Origin: an uncultured Alistipes sp.
Lineage (GTDB): Bacteria; Bacteroidota; Bacteroidia; Bacteroidales; UBA932
Assembly (NCBI GenBank): GCA_902388455.1
Contig: CABMPD010000001.1
Location: 186,001-250,000, forward strand
Direction of reading: 5' to 3'
DNA length: 64,000 nt
Under the pieces are notes generated by a model that saw only the letters and a list, made by a program, of their open reading frames with translations, was not told the DNA's origin and did not search any database. Below are positions 18,243 to 27,905 of this stretch, one piece after another (position 1 is the first letter of the stretch; every line of letters begins with the position of its first letter). The translations under genes were made by a program, and so were the position numbers.

Positions 18243-19241
18243 ATGCTGAAGACCCGGCGCATCATACTTACAGCTCTGACGATACTGGCTTATTCCATCT
18301 TTCTGGAAGTATGCGTCCACCTGATAACCTACGACCAGTTCCGTATCTACGACAACTGGAGGCACGAGCTTATCAACCATCTGGTCAACATCGCACCTCT
18401 GTTCCTGGGCACCTCGGCCTGCACCGCCGTGGTATTCCTCCTGACCGACAGAGGAGTCTTCGCCCGCCATTTCCTGCTGAAACTCTCCGTGGACATAGTC
18501 CTCACCGCTGCTGCCGTAATCGGCTCGTACCTACTGATACTATGGGCCATCGGAGCACTGATCAGCGGAGTGGAAATCAACTACGCCAGTATGCTTGCCG
18601 TATACATGATTACCCTGCTCATCATAGAGATGATCTACTGGATGCACTCATCCAGACGGGCCTCGGAGAAAGCCGAGCTGGAGAAGCGCAGGGCCCTCCA
18701 GTACCAGTATGATGCATTCAGGGCACAGGTCAATCCGCATTTTTTATTCAACTCCCTGAATATACTGATGGACATCATCGAGAATGACAAGGACCGGGCA
18801 GGAGAATTCACCGAAGCCCTCTCCGACATCTACCGGTATGTCCTATCAACACACCGCAAGGACAGGGTTCTGGTCTCGGAGGAGATGGCGTTCCTGGAGT
18901 CATACATCCACATACTGACCCTCAAGTACAACAATTTCCTGACCGTGGACATCCACCAGACCATCAAGGCACCCCGGTACGTGCTGCCCTTCATGATGCA
19001 GCTGCTGCTGGAGAACGTCACCAAGCACAATATTATCTCCGACCGGCATCCCATGACCGTGACCATAGATGTCGCCGACGAAGGCATCACCGTCCGCAAT
19101 CCGATACTGCGCAAGAAAAACTCCAGTACCGGCACCGGCCTTGGCCTCAAATACATCTTCACCCAGTACGAGGCTGCCGGCAAAAGCATCACGGTGTCCG
19201 ACGACGGCCACTTTTTCACAGCAAAAATCCCCTATCTATGA
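18243..19241 (+). CDS. LytS/YpdA-type sensor histidine kinase
   Basis: A 332-residue membrane kinase with about four helices in residues 5-135, a short coiled linker, then the His_kinase domain with H166 in QVNPHFLFNSLNIL. The ATP lid follows, with LLLENVTKHN as the N-box and GTGLGLKYI as the G-box. No periplasmic sensor domain is evident, so the membrane part may itself sense the signal. Its last codons overlap the response regulator start by four bases (ATGA at 19238), which makes the two a cognate pair. The regulator is damaged at its C-terminus, so signalling through this pair may be lost. Confidence 0.9.
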   Translation: MLKTRRIILTALTILAYSIFLEVCVHLITYDQFRIYDNWRHELINHLVNIAPLFLGTSACTAVVFLLTDRGVFARHFLLKLSVDIVLTAAAVIGSYLLILWAIGALISGVEINYASMLAVYMITLLIIEMIYWMHSSRRASEKAELEKRRALQYQYDAFRAQVNPHFLFNSLNILMDIIENDKDRAGEFTEALSDIYRYVLSTHRKDRVLVSEEMAFLESYIHILTLKYNNFLTVDIHQTIKAPRYVLPFMMQLLLENVTKHNIISDRHPMTVTIDVADEGITVRNPILRKKNSSTGTGLGLKYIFTQYEAAGKSITVSDDGHFFTAKIPYL

Positions 19242-19846
19242 CGATAAGATACATGATAATCGAAGACGAGTACCTGCTCGGATTCAGACTCGAGCGTATG
19301 ATAGCCTCCCTGAGGCCGTCCTGGCAGATGGTATGCCGGACAGCCGGAGTGGAGGAATCGGTGGAAGCCCTGAGAGAACACGAAGTAGACCTGATATTCA
19401 TGGATATCGAGCTCTCTGACGGCAACTGTTTCGAAATATTCGAAAGCATCGAAGTCCGCCAGCCGGTAATCTTTACCACCGCCTACGACGAATACGCCCT
19501 CCAGGCTTTCAAGGCTGACTGCGTGGAATACCTGCTCAAGCCCGTCACGAAGATCTCCCTACAGGCTGCACTCGACAAGCTTGACAGGCTGACCGGTTTC
19601 CCCGGCCACGCCGCCGCACCTGACTACCTGAGTCTCCGTGAGCACATCCGCCCTTCCTCCCCGGAAAGCGGAGCAGGCATTAAGGACAGACTCCTGATCC
19701 CGGAGGGCGACGGATATGCCTTCGTCAATATCAAGGACGTGGCATGGTTCATCAAGAGCGGCAGATACACCGATATCCGCACATTCTCCGGCAGACATCA
19801 CCTCATCGACCGCTCTCTTGATCATCTGGAATCGGCAGTAGCCTGA
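19238..19846 (+). CDS. LytTR-family response regulator, truncated in the DNA-binding domain
   Basis: A 202-residue protein with an intact receiver domain (phosphorylation site D56 in IFMDIELSDG, T80/T81, K101 in LLKPV), a linker, and the start of a LytTR domain from about residue 150 (DRLLIPEGDGYAFVNIKDV, then RHHLIDRSLDHLES). A LytTR domain is about 95-100 residues; only about 50 remain, so the FFRVHRSYIVN-type strand and the later recognition elements are absent. The frame stops inside an opposing, also truncated lipoprotein gene. I regard it as a probable pseudogene, or a receiver-only protein, created by a deletion. Confidence 0.8.
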   Translation: MTIRYMIIEDEYLLGFRLERMIASLRPSWQMVCRTAGVEESVEALREHEVDLIFMDIELSDGNCFEIFESIEVRQPVIFTTAYDEYALQAFKADCVEYLLKPVTKISLQAALDKLDRLTGFPGHAAAPDYLSLREHIRPSSPESGAGIKDRLLIPEGDGYAFVNIKDVAWFIKSGRYTDIRTFSGRHHLIDRSLDHLESAVA

Positions 19847-19974
19847 ATAGCATTGTCGGAAAGTTCGAATACGGGATCAGGCTGTTCTGTTTCAGTCTGT
19901 CTATTGTCCTTGCAGCCCGTGAAAGCGACAAGCACCAAAGCTGCTGTAATGGGTAGTAAATAGGATTTTTTCAT
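19822..19974 (-). pseudogene. 5-prime fragment of a BACON-like lipoprotein gene
   Basis: The minus strand from the ATG at 19974 encodes 50 residues: a lipoprotein signal (MKKSYLLPITAALVLVAFTG then C21), an acidic linker, and PDPVFELSDNAIQATAD, which looks like the first strand of a BACON domain. It then hits a stop at 19822-19824. The normal body of several hundred residues is missing. Its 3-prime end overlaps the 3-prime end of the truncated LytTR gene by 25 bases, so both genes seem to have been cut by one event. The promoter upstream still looks intact. Confidence 0.65.
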
Positions 19975-19998
19975 TTTGTAAGGTATTTTTGGTTAATG

Positions 19999-20030
19999 CA
20001 AAATTTGCAACTCCGGGAATATTTTCCAAA
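19999..20030 (-). promoter_or_regulatory. Promoter-like sequence for the truncated lipoprotein gene
   Basis: On the minus strand TTTG (20027-20030) is followed after 20 bases by AAATTTTG (19999-20006), close to the Bacteroidota consensus. The ATG at 19974 is 24 bases downstream. Confidence 0.45.
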
Positions 20031-20117
20031 CGTTAGTGCATGAACTCAAAAATCATTGTCTCCAAATGCCACCTGTCCATCATGAGCGCTTTCCGCCGAC
20101 TGAATCCAGCCCGAAAC

Positions 20118-20990
20118 CTACAGGCTTTCCTGAGCGGAAAAACGCTCCCACACCATATCTACAGCTGCCGCCGTAGGATGCACAGTGTCTTCCCCGAACC
20201 AGGAATAATCCCTAAGCTCATCCAGGACTATTTCATAGGCCGGAAAATATTCAGCATTGGAATGCGACTGCACCAGAGCATCCACTGCAAGCAGCAAAAT
20301 TGACTTGGAAAGCTGATTGCCGTGCAGGCCGTCCTTCAGATGGCGCACGGGAGATACCGTAAAAACAAAGCGCTTGCTGCTGAAACGGTCCAGAACAGGA
20401 TTCCACAATGCCACTATATCCTCCACTGCCAGCCGTTCCCGGCGGAACTCCCATGCCGGGTGCTTGTGACAGTTCGAGACTATGATATCCCGCTCCAGAT
20501 GACGGAATACCCACGCCGTTCCAAAGGTGACGATAAGCGTCCCTGCCTCCCGGAAATCCGCCGATGCCCGCGCAAGAGCCGCATTGGCATTATCCAGAAA
20601 CTCCTCCGGAGTCTTCCTCGCAAACGACCCGTGATGCCAGAACGAGACATATCCCCCACCGTCCGGAGCAATCGGACGGTGGTGACCCGGGACAACAGGA
20701 CATTGCTCCCGGACAACCGGCTCCTTCATGGCAATTATCTGTCCCTGCCGCCTTTTATGTCTGGGATTGGTATCTCTGAGAATGACATCATCCGAGGTAA
20801 AAGGTCTGCCGTCAGCCAGCCTGCCGAGTGACCTGGCTATCGAGACAGGATTATACAGCACTCCGAACGGATTGTTGCACACCCTGTACCCGCAAGCCTC
20901 CATCCTGTTTCCCATCTCCGTAGAGAAACACGACCCCAATGACACAGTCATACCGTTATTGCCCCTGACTCTTTTGTTTTCTTCCATCAT
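20118..20990 (-). CDS. GSCFA domain protein
   Basis: A 290-residue protein of the GSCFA family, named for its N-terminal motif, here SLGSCFSTEMG at about residues 16-26, followed by GYRVCNNPFGVLYNP. Later segments TFGTAWVFRHLERDIIVSNCHK and FTVSPVRHLKDGLHGNQLSKS are also typical. The fold is thought to be SGNH/GDSL-hydrolase-like, with the Ser in GSCFS and a C-terminal Asp/His (ED-TVHPT near residue 270) as candidate catalytic residues. Substrate unknown. It stands alone, convergent to the LytTR region and separated from it by about 140 bases in which I see only the fragment's promoter. Confidence 0.88.
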   Translation of the reverse strand: MMEENKRVRGNNGMTVSLGSCFSTEMGNRMEACGYRVCNNPFGVLYNPVSIARSLGRLADGRPFTSDDVILRDTNPRHKRRQGQIIAMKEPVVREQCPVVPGHHRPIAPDGGGYVSFWHHGSFARKTPEEFLDNANAALARASADFREAGTLIVTFGTAWVFRHLERDIIVSNCHKHPAWEFRRERLAVEDIVALWNPVLDRFSSKRFVFTVSPVRHLKDGLHGNQLSKSILLLAVDALVQSHSNAEYFPAYEIVLDELRDYSWFGEDTVHPTAAAVDMVWERFSAQESL

Positions 20991-21032
20991 ATTATAATCC
21001 GAATATAGAGGTACGCACTACAAGAGAAATAA

Positions 21033-21068
21033 CAGAGGGCGGCTAAATCAATTTTTAGCCGCCCTCTG
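21033..21068 (-). terminator. Strong hairpin downstream of the repeat lipoprotein gene
   Basis: A perfect 15-base-pair stem (21033-21047 with 21054-21068) and six-base loop. The minus-strand tail TTATTTCTCTTG is only moderately T-rich; the plus-strand tail is TTTTATAT, so it may work in both directions. Confidence 0.7.
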
Positions 21069-21109
21069 TTTTATATAAGCACCTTATTAAAGGAGTAGAT
21101 CTCTTATTT

Positions 21110-22225
21110 CTATCTGGCAACCACACTGTTAAACACTGCCTGAGCGGCTACGGACTGGCTGCTTGCCGACGAGGCAGATGTGGTGCTGTATTCACCCTTT
21201 ACAAATTGATTTCCAGGCAGTACAGCTGAACCTGTCCAGTTATACCATGAATTATTGTAAGAGAATCCAAGGAAAATACCGTTTACTGTCGTAAATCCGG
21301 TTTCATCAAACTCCAGGACACATGCCTCTTCAGGCCATAAGTAAGTATTACCATCACTCTCATCCTCATGATAAGCACACATAATGGCATCCACTGTACC
21401 CATTCCTGACACATTCACGCTTATAGGATTCAGCGAGATAGTAAGTGACTTGCCTGAAAGAGTAGCAGTATAATACGCTTCTTCTCCGGTAATATATGAA
21501 AGAGGCCATACTCTGTACTCTCCATCAAAAGTGATCTCGTATACTACCTGTATATCATTGCCATCCTGATCCTGAACGGTAATGGCATACTGGCCAAGCA
21601 CACTCTCATCAACTGTAATTATGGACACAGTAATCTCAGCCCACTCTGAATCCAGATATTCTACACCATCAGCAACAGCCTTTACCCTGACAGTATAGTC
21701 ACCTGCTGTCAAATTCGTAAACTCAGCTGAAAGTTCCTCTGTAGTAGTTTCGCTGCCATCATTGAGAGTATAGGCATATGATACGGCACCCTCAATGGCT
21801 GCCCAACTGATTATAAATGATGTCTCGGTCTGGTCAGCAATTGTAAGCTGAGGTGTTGCCAAAGGTGCAAGTTCTGCAGCTTCAATGGTCACGCTGACAG
21901 TAGCCCAGTCAGAATCGAGGTACTCTTCGCCTTCAGGAGCAATTGCTTTGACTTTTACGTTGTAAGTACCCTCAGTAAGATCTGTGAATGTTGCTGAGAG
22001 TTCAGAAGTATTCTGCTCTGCACCGTCATTAAGGGAATAGGCATAGGAAACAGCATGTTCTACAGCCTCCCAAGCTATAACAAATGATGTTTCTGTCTGC
22101 TCGGAGACAGAGACAACAGGTGTAGCAAGAGGTACAGGTTTAGGTTCCGGTGCCGGCTCTTCACAGGAAAACAGGATAGCAGAAGCTGCCAAGGCGATCA
22201 TAGCGCCCAAAAAATTTCTTTTCAT
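21110..22225 (-). CDS. Lipoprotein with two fibronectin III-like repeats
   Basis: From the ATG at 22225 the protein has 371 residues; upstream in-frame codons are unlikely because they precede the signal peptide. A lipobox ends at C21 (AILFSC). Two tandem repeats of about 85 residues follow (each starting LATP, then TETSF-I-W-A and YAYxLNDG-E), resembling fibronectin type III domains. A C-terminal beta domain of about 170 residues begins near VLGQYAITVQDQDG, and the tail is Ser/Ala-rich. It is a paralogue of the lipoprotein at 52569-53885. Function unknown, probably surface exposed. Codon use is more AT-rich than in neighbouring housekeeping genes. Confidence 0.78.
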   Translation of the reverse strand: MKRNFLGAMIALAASAILFSCEEPAPEPKPVPLATPVVSVSEQTETSFVIAWEAVEHAVSYAYSLNDGAEQNTSELSATFTDLTEGTYNVKVKAIAPEGEEYLDSDWATVSVTIEAAELAPLATPQLTIADQTETSFIISWAAIEGAVSYAYTLNDGSETTTEELSAEFTNLTAGDYTVRVKAVADGVEYLDSEWAEITVSIITVDESVLGQYAITVQDQDGNDIQVVYEITFDGEYRVWPLSYITGEEAYYTATLSGKSLTISLNPISVNVSGMGTVDAIMCAYHEDESDGNTYLWPEEACVLEFDETGFTTVNGIFLGFSYNNSWYNWTGSAVLPGNQFVKGEYSTTSASSASSQSVAAQAVFNSVVAR

Positions 22226-22294
22226 TTCTTTTTTTAAATTTTTAATTTGATGAATTATAGATGTGATTTCCGTATAAAACGTTGCATCCGAAAA

Positions 22295-22302
22295 CAAATG
22301 TA
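22295..22302 (-). promoter_or_regulatory. -7 element for the repeat lipoprotein gene
   Basis: The minus strand reads TACATTTG, matching TAnnTTTG, 69 bases before the start at 22225. The -33 position is poorly matched. Confidence 0.4.
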
Positions 22303-22334
22303 GTAATATTTTTGAAATTTTTCACTCCTGTACA

Positions 22335-22379
22335 CAAAAAAACAGCAGCCGGTCTGCAGAATGATACAGACCAGCTGCT
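22335..22379 (-). terminator. Rho-independent terminator of the ribosomal operon
   Basis: On the minus strand a 13-base stem (22367-22379 with 22344-22356, one mismatch) is followed by a run of T residues, 28 bases after the rplQ stop. Confidence 0.85.
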
Positions 22380-22406
22380 ATACTGAGCCGTATATGCGTT
22401 CCGGCG

Positions 22407-22913
22407 TTACTCGGCCTTGTCCTCAGCTACAGGTGCTGAATCAGCCTTGGGAGTCTCTCCGGCAGCGGCCGTCTCTGCCTTGGGAGCAGCTTTCTTGCGG
22501 CTGCGGCGGGTAGAGGTCTTCTTCTCGGCTGCCTTGGTTGTTCCGAGAGCTGCCTCGTTGAAGTCTACCAGCTCGATGAACGCCATATCTGCGGCGTCAC
22601 CCTGACGGAAACCTGTCTTGATGATGCGGGTGTATCCGCCGGGACGGTCAGCGACCTTGGGAGCCACGTTGCGGAAGAGCTCGGTTACGGCCTCCTTCTG
22701 CTTCAGATAAGCGAAGACTGTACGGCGGGAGTGGGTGGAGTCATCCTTTGACTTGGTAATCAGGGGCTCTACATACACTCTGAGAGCTTTTGCCTTGGCG
22801 ACGGTGGTCTCAATCCTCTTGTGGAGGATCAGCGAGCAGGCCATGTTGGCGAGCATCGACTTACGGTGACCGCTCTTGCGACCTAAATGATTGATTGTCC
22901 TATTGTGCCTCAT
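22407..22913 (-). CDS. rplQ: 50S ribosomal protein L17
   Basis: A 168-residue L17. The conserved core is residues 1-118 ([21 protein letters not shown] at the start, then RPGGYTRI). A lysine/alanine/glutamate-rich low-complexity tail of about 45 residues extends the C-terminus beyond the approximately 127 residues of E. coli L17, as is common in Bacteroidota. It is the last gene of the operon and its start overlaps the end of rpoA by 14 bases. Confidence 0.97.
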   Translation of the reverse strand: MRHNRTINHLGRKSGHRKSMLANMACSLILHKRIETTVAKAKALRVYVEPLITKSKDDSTHSRRTVFAYLKQKEAVTELFRNVAPKVADRPGGYTRIIKTGFRQGDAADMAFIELVDFNEAALGTTKAAEKKTSTRRSRKKAAPKAETAAAGETPKADSAPVAEDKAE

Positions 22914-23931
22914 TGTTTTCTACTTCTGTTTTCTTCTTTTTAACTTCTATATTGTACTTAGTGACATCCATGCCGAAGTTGAGTTTCATCTTGTCCATCA
23001 GGACGTCAATCTCGTTCATGGACTTCTTGCCGAAGTTCCTGAAACGGATCAGCTCGTTTCTCTGGTGGGACACCAGGTCGGCGAATGTCTCGATATCGGC
23101 TGCTTTCAGACAGTTCAGAGCCCTCACGGAAAGTTCCATGTCAGAGAGCTTGGTCAGCAGCAGATGTCTCATGCGCAGTGCTTCCTCGTCAAGTGCCTCG
23201 GGAGCGCTCTTCTCGGGAGGTGTCTCCAGGGAAATCTTCTCATCGGAGAAGAGCATGAAGTGGTAGATGAGAATCTTGGCCGCCTCGGTCAGCGCATCCT
23301 TAGGATGGATGGAGCCGTCGGTGGTGATCTCGAGATTCAGCTTGTCGTAGTCGGTCTTTTGCTCGACACGGTAGTCCTCCACTGAATAGTTTACATTCTT
23401 GATGGGAGTGAATATCGAGTCGATGGGTATAGTCCCCATAGGAGCCGACTCCACCTTATTCTCATCCGAGGGCACGTAACCGCGGCCCTTGCCGATATGC
23501 ATCTCCACTATGAGCTTTACCGTGGGCTCCATGGAGCAGATATGCAGCTGCGGATTGAGAACCGAGAAGTTGCAGAGATTCTTGGAGATATCCTCTGCGG
23601 TGAACTCCTGCTTGCCGGTAACTGTAAAGTTGACTGTCTCAGACTCCTCTTCCTTGACTTCTCTCTTGAAGCGTACCTGTTTGAGGTTCAATATGATGTC
23701 TACTACACTCTCAATGACTCCGGGGATAGTGTCAAACTCATGGCTTACCCCCTCTATCCTTACGGATGTGATGGCAAATCCCTCCAACGAGGACAACAGG
23801 ACTCTGCGCAGGGCATTGCCTATTGTAATCCCGTATCCGGGTTCCAGCGGGCGGAACTCGAATTTACCGAAAGTGTCGGTCGACTCGAGCATTATTACTT
23901 TGTCCGGTTTCTGAAATGCTAAAATTGCCAT
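22900..23931 (-). CDS. rpoA: RNA polymerase alpha subunit
   Basis: A 343-residue alpha subunit with the N-terminal assembly domain (about 1-235, including [18 protein letters not shown]) and the C-terminal DNA- and activator-binding domain (about 265-320, [19 protein letters not shown] and [12 protein letters not shown]). The order rpsM-rpsK-rpsD-rpoA-rplQ is the canonical alpha operon. Confidence 0.98.
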   Translation of the reverse strand: MAILAFQKPDKVIMLESTDTFGKFEFRPLEPGYGITIGNALRRVLLSSLEGFAITSVRIEGVSHEFDTIPGVIESVVDIILNLKQVRFKREVKEEESETVNFTVTGKQEFTAEDISKNLCNFSVLNPQLHICSMEPTVKLIVEMHIGKGRGYVPSDENKVESAPMGTIPIDSIFTPIKNVNYSVEDYRVEQKTDYDKLNLEITTDGSIHPKDALTEAAKILIYHFMLFSDEKISLETPPEKSAPEALDEEALRMRHLLLTKLSDMELSVRALNCLKAADIETFADLVSHQRNELIRFRNFGKKSMNEIDVLMDKMKLNFGMDVTKYNIEVKKKKTEVENNEAQ

Positions 23932-23942
23932 GACGTCACTTA

Positions 23943-24545
23943 TTATTTAGAGTACAGTTCGACGATCAGCTGCTCGTTGATATTCTCAGGAATCTCAGTT
24001 CTCTCAGGGAGATTGAGGAATTTGCCGGAAAGGTCGGCGCGGTTCCACTCGATCCATGCATACTTGCAGGTGTCGGCCACGCTGTTCTGAATGACTTCAA
24101 GGCTCTTGGACCTCTCGCGCACACCTACGACAGCACCGGGTTTAACGATGGTGGAGGGCACGTTGCATACCTCGCCGTTGAGGACGATGTGGCAGTGCGA
24201 CACAAGCTGGCGTGCGGCAGCACGTGTGGGTGCGATACCCATGCGGTAAACGATGTTGTCCAGACGGGACTCGAGGAGCATCAGGAGGTTTTCACCTGTA
24301 CGTCCCTGCATTCTGCGGGCCTTTGCGTATGTGTTACGGAACTGTCTCTCGAGAACACCATAGGTGTATTTGACCTTCTGTTTCTCCTTGAGCTGGTTTC
24401 CGTACTCGGAAATCTTCTTGCGTTTCTTGGCCATTCCGTGCTGTCCGGGAGGATAGTTTTTCTTCTCGAAATACTTATCCGGACCGTAGATCGGTTCACC
24501 GAACTTGCGGGCTATCTTTGTGGTAGGTCCTGTATATCTTGCCAT
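23943..24545 (-). CDS. rpsD: 30S ribosomal protein S4
   Basis: A 200-residue S4, an assembly-initiating protein of the small subunit. The S4 RNA-binding domain is at about residues 90-155 ([20 protein letters not shown]). The N-terminal cysteine zinc motif of some S4 proteins is absent, so it is the zinc-free form. In E. coli S4 represses this operon; the sequence does not show whether that applies here. Confidence 0.98.
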   Translation of the reverse strand: MARYTGPTTKIARKFGEPIYGPDKYFEKKNYPPGQHGMAKKRKKISEYGNQLKEKQKVKYTYGVLERQFRNTYAKARRMQGRTGENLLMLLESRLDNIVYRMGIAPTRAAARQLVSHCHIVLNGEVCNVPSTIVKPGAVVGVRERSKSLEVIQNSVADTCKYAWIEWNRADLSGKFLNLPERTEIPENINEQLIVELYSK

Positions 24546-24580
24546 AATTCTTAACTTTTAAACTTTTGTTCTATACCAAA

Positions 24581-24973
24581 TTATACTTTACGGCGTCCTT
24601 TGGGACGGCATCCATTGTGAGGAAGCGGTGTCACGTCGACAATCTCGGTAACTTCAATACCGGCTCCATGGATGGTGCGGATCGCAGACTCGCGGCCCGC
24701 GCCGGGACCTTTGACATATGCCTTGATCTTGCGTAAACCCAAGTCGTAAGCAACTTTTGCGGCGTCAGCTGCTGCTACCTGCGCGGCATAGGGAGTGTTC
24801 TTCTTGGAACCGCGGAATCCCATCTTGCCGGCCGAAGACCAACTGATAACCTGACCGAGACTGTTGGTCAAGGTTACGATCACGTTGTTGAAAGTCGAGG
24901 AGATGTGTGCCTCGCCGTAGGCGTCAACCTTTACGACTCTCTTCTTATTGGTTGTTCCTGTTTTCTTTGCCAT
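24581..24973 (-). CDS. rpsK: 30S ribosomal protein S11
   Basis: A 130-residue S11, part of the small-subunit platform. Diagnostic segments are [25 protein letters not shown] and the C-terminal [18 protein letters not shown]. Confidence 0.98.
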   Translation of the reverse strand: MAKKTGTTNKKRVVKVDAYGEAHISSTFNNVIVTLTNSLGQVISWSSAGKMGFRGSKKNTPYAAQVAAADAAKVAYDLGLRKIKAYVKGPGAGRESAIRTIHGAGIEVTEIVDVTPLPHNGCRPKGRRKV

Positions 24974-24986
24974 ATTCAGTTACTTG

Positions 24987-25364
24987 TTACTTAGTTGCTT
25001 TTTTCTTGTTGGCCACCGTCTTCTTCTTACCCTTACGTGTACGGGCGTTATTCTTGGTGCTCTGTCCGCGTACGGGGAGTCCGATACGGTGACGGATTCC
25101 TCTGTAGCATCCGATATCCATCAGACGCTTGATGTTCATCTGAACGGATGAACGAAGTTCACCCTCGATCTTGTAGTGCTCAGCGATAGTGGACCTGATC
25201 GCTGCGATCTGATCGTCGTTCCAGTCGCTCACCTTGGTGTCGAAGTCGATACCACAATCGGTGAGAATCTTACGGGCGGAACTGCGACCGATTCCGTAGA
25301 TATAGGTAAGACCTATCTCTCCTCTTTTGTTTTTAGGTAAATCTACACCGGCTATACGTGCCAT
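24987..25364 (-). CDS. rpsM: 30S ribosomal protein S13
   Basis: A 125-residue S13 of the small-subunit head, contacting tRNA and the L5 bridge. [22 protein letters not shown] opens the protein, with [11 protein letters not shown] and a basic tail near the C-terminus. The rpsK start follows after 13 bases. Confidence 0.97.
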   Translation of the reverse strand: MARIAGVDLPKNKRGEIGLTYIYGIGRSSARKILTDCGIDFDTKVSDWNDDQIAAIRSTIAEHYKIEGELRSSVQMNIKRLMDIGCYRGIRHRIGLPVRGQSTKNNARTRKGKKKTVANKKKATK

Positions 25365-25398
25365 ACTATAATTACTTTTTATTTGTTTTACACTTTAA

Positions 25399-25515
25399 TT
25401 ATCCCTGGCGCATCTTGAACTTAGGGTTCTTCTTGCAGATGATATAAAGGCGACCTTTGCGCTTTACTATTTTGCAATCCTCGCTGCGCTTTTTGATGGA
25501 TGCTTTAACTTTCAT
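25399..25515 (-). CDS. rpmJ: 50S ribosomal protein L36
   Basis: A 38-residue gene read from the ATG at 25515 to TAA at 25399-25401. It begins [17 protein letters not shown] and ends NPKFKMRQG. Two of the four zinc ligands of classical L36 (the first Cys and the His) are replaced, so this is the zinc-independent form common in Bacteroidota. Its place between infA and rpsM is canonical. Confidence 0.95.
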   Translation of the reverse strand: MKVKASIKKRSEDCKIVKRKGRLYIICKKNPKFKMRQG

Positions 25516-25527
25516 TGTCGTAAATTT

Positions 25528-25746
25528 TTATTTGTACCTGAAAGAAATTCTTCCTTTTGATAAATCATAAGGGGACATCTCTACTCTGACCTTATCGCCG
25601 GGCAGAATCCGGATGTAGTGCATCCGCATCTTTCCGGAGATGTGTGCTATGATCACATGGCCGTTGTCCAGCTCCACGCGGAACATGGCGTTGGAGAGGG
25701 CCTCGATTATAGTTCCATCTTTCTCTATAGCTGCTTGCTTGGGCAT
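25528..25746 (-). CDS. infA: Translation initiation factor IF-1
   Basis: A 72-residue S1-fold protein with the typical [13 protein letters not shown] start, the [20 protein letters not shown] core and the GRISFRYK end. It assists initiator tRNA selection on the 30S subunit. It lies between map and rpmJ. Confidence 0.97.
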   Translation of the reverse strand: MPKQAAIEKDGTIIEALSNAMFRVELDNGHVIIAHISGKMRMHYIRILPGDKVRVEMSPYDLSKGRISFRYK

Positions 25747-25766
25747 AAGTACTTGTCTCTTACAAC

Positions 25767-26540
25767 TTAGTATTGTCTTTTACCTTCTATAAAGTCAAAA
25801 GTAGACAGAATATCGGCTTTTTCGTCCCCAACGGCGACCGTGAGCTCGAAGTGGGCTGACTTCTTCTTGTCACAAGTGCTGACAGCCCATCCGTTCTCGT
25901 GGAGGTAAATTGCTTTGCCTCCGGCGTTGATCATCGGCTCGATGCAGATGGTCATACCCTTGACAAGTTTCTTTCCCGTACCCGCCTTGCCGTAGTTCGG
26001 AACCTCGGGATGCTCGTGCATGTCCTTTCCGATTCCGTGTCCTACCATCTCGCGGACTACCGAGAAGCCGAAACTTTCGGTATATGACTGGATGGCATGT
26101 CCGATGTCCCCTATCCTGTTGCCCGCGACTGCTTTTTCTATGCCGCGATACAAGGAATCCTTGGTGACTCTCAGGAGTTTTGCGGTCTCCTCGTCCACCT
26201 CCCCGACAGGGAAGGTGTACGCGGAGTCACCGTAGTAGCCCTTGTATATAGTTCCACAGTCGACGGACACTATATCGCCCTCGCGGAGCTTGTAGTCCGA
26301 CGGAAAACCGTGGACCACGACGTCGTTGACGGACAGACATAGCGTATAGGGGAAGCCGCCGTATCCCAAGAAGCCCGGCTCCGCTCCGTTGTCACGGATA
26401 AATGTCTCGGCGATCTTGTCAAGCTGCATGGTGGTGACACCGGGAGCAACGTGCTTGCCGACTTCCGCCAACGTCTTGGAGACGAGGATCGCATTCTCTC
26501 TGAGAATCTCGATTTCTTCTTCGGATTTTATTCTTATCAT
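25767..26540 (-). CDS. map: Methionine aminopeptidase type I
   Basis: A 257-residue enzyme that removes the initiator methionine. All five metal ligands are recognisable: the Asp pair in [20 protein letters not shown], His in [12 protein letters not shown], Glu in [10 protein letters not shown] and Glu in HFELTVAVG. There is no N-terminal zinc extension. The position between secY and infA is the usual Bacteroidota arrangement. Formylated nascent chains made with the fused Fmt would also need a deformylase, which is not in this window. Confidence 0.97.
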   Translation of the reverse strand: MIRIKSEEEIEILRENAILVSKTLAEVGKHVAPGVTTMQLDKIAETFIRDNGAEPGFLGYGGFPYTLCLSVNDVVVHGFPSDYKLREGDIVSVDCGTIYKGYYGDSAYTFPVGEVDEETAKLLRVTKDSLYRGIEKAVAGNRIGDIGHAIQSYTESFGFSVVREMVGHGIGKDMHEHPEVPNYGKAGTGKKLVKGMTICIEPMINAGGKAIYLHENGWAVSTCDKKKSAHFELTVAVGDEKADILSTFDFIEGKRQY

Positions 26541-26570
26541 ACCTCAAAAACTTTTTAGAACTTTTGAGAA

Positions 26571-27890
26571 TTACATTCCCGAACGGCCTTTAAGGCGTCC
26601 GGTCTTCATCAAACCGTCGTAGTGCCTCATGAGCAGATGTGATTCAATCTGCTGCAGGGTATCAAGCACTACGCCTACAAGGATAAGCAGCGAGGTTCCT
26701 CCGTAGAACTGGGAGAACTGGTTGTTTATCCCGCACATCATCGCAAATGCCGGAAGTATCGCCACGATAGCCAGGAAGAATGATCCGGGCAGGGTGATAC
26801 GCGACATTATTGCATCGAGGTAGTCGACAGTCTTCTTTCCGGGCTTCACTCCGGGAATAAAACCGCCGTTCTTCTTCATCTCCTCAGCCATCATGTTGGG
26901 GTTCACGGTTACTGCGGTGTAGAAGTAAGTGAACACTATCACGAGAACTGCGAAGATGGCATTATACCAGAATCCGGTATAGTCGCTAAGTGTAGCCGCA
27001 AGTCCCTGCGAGGCGTCGAAACGCGCGAGCAGGAGCGGGAACATCATCAGGGCCTGTGCGAAAATAATCGGCATTACGCCGGCCGCGTTTATTTTCAGAG
27101 GTATATACTGACGGACTCCACCGTACTGACGGTTTCCGACCACTCTCTTGGCATACTGTACGGGAACTTTGCGCTGTCCCTGTACGAGTGCAATGGTGGC
27201 GATGAAGACGAGGAAGAGAATCACTATCTCAATGAGGAACATGAGAGCTCCGCCATTGGTCTGGTTGAATCTCTGCGCGGCTTCAGCGAAGACCGCGAAG
27301 GGCAGACGGGCGATGATACCGACCATAATAATCAGGGAGATACCGTTACCGATACCCCTGTCGGTAATGCGCTCGCCGAGCCACATCACGAACATCGTAC
27401 CTGCCATCAGCACGATAGTAGCGAAGATGTTGAATCCGAAACCCTGTACTAAGAACGCATCTGCGGGCAATTGTGCGTGAAGGTTGGTAATGTACGCAGG
27501 TCCTTGAAGCAGAAGGATTACAATTGTCAGATAGCGTGTCCACTGGTTCATTTTTCTACGTCCGCTCTCCCCTTCCCTCTGCATCTTCTGGAAGTAGGGG
27601 ACCATCACACCCAGGAGCTGGATGACGATGGACGCGGAGATGTACGGCATCACTCCCAGCGCGAAGATGGAAGCGTTGCCGAAAGCGCCGCCGGAAAACA
27701 TATCCAACAGACTGAGGAGGCCTGTGGACGCCTGAGCCTCGAGCTCCTGCAGTTTGGTCGGGTCTATACCCGGCACTACAATGAAGCACCCGAGACGGTA
27801 CACAAGCAAGAGGAGAAAGGTATATCCCAACCTTTTCCTCAGCTCTTCAATCTTGAAGATATTCTTTATTGTCTGTATAAATCTTTTCAT
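26571..27890 (-). CDS. secY: Protein translocase subunit SecY
   Basis: A 439-residue inner-membrane channel protein with ten predicted helices. Family motifs such as IVVPGIDPTKL, GIMPYISASIVIQLL-like text (here GVMPYISASIVIQLLG), RGIGNGISLIIMVGI and IMSRITLPGSFFLAIVAILP are present. It follows rplO by 15 bases. Confidence 0.97.
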   Translation of the reverse strand: MKRFIQTIKNIFKIEELRKRLGYTFLLLLVYRLGCFIVVPGIDPTKLQELEAQASTGLLSLLDMFSGGAFGNASIFALGVMPYISASIVIQLLGVMVPYFQKMQREGESGRRKMNQWTRYLTIVILLLQGPAYITNLHAQLPADAFLVQGFGFNIFATIVLMAGTMFVMWLGERITDRGIGNGISLIIMVGIIARLPFAVFAEAAQRFNQTNGGALMFLIEIVILFLVFIATIALVQGQRKVPVQYAKRVVGNRQYGGVRQYIPLKINAAGVMPIIFAQALMMFPLLLARFDASQGLAATLSDYTGFWYNAIFAVLVIVFTYFYTAVTVNPNMMAEEMKKNGGFIPGVKPGKKTVDYLDAIMSRITLPGSFFLAIVAILPAFAMMCGINNQFSQFYGGTSLLILVGVVLDTLQQIESHLLMRHYDGLMKTGRLKGRSGM

Positions 27891-27905
27891 CGGCCGCTTT
27901 GCTTA

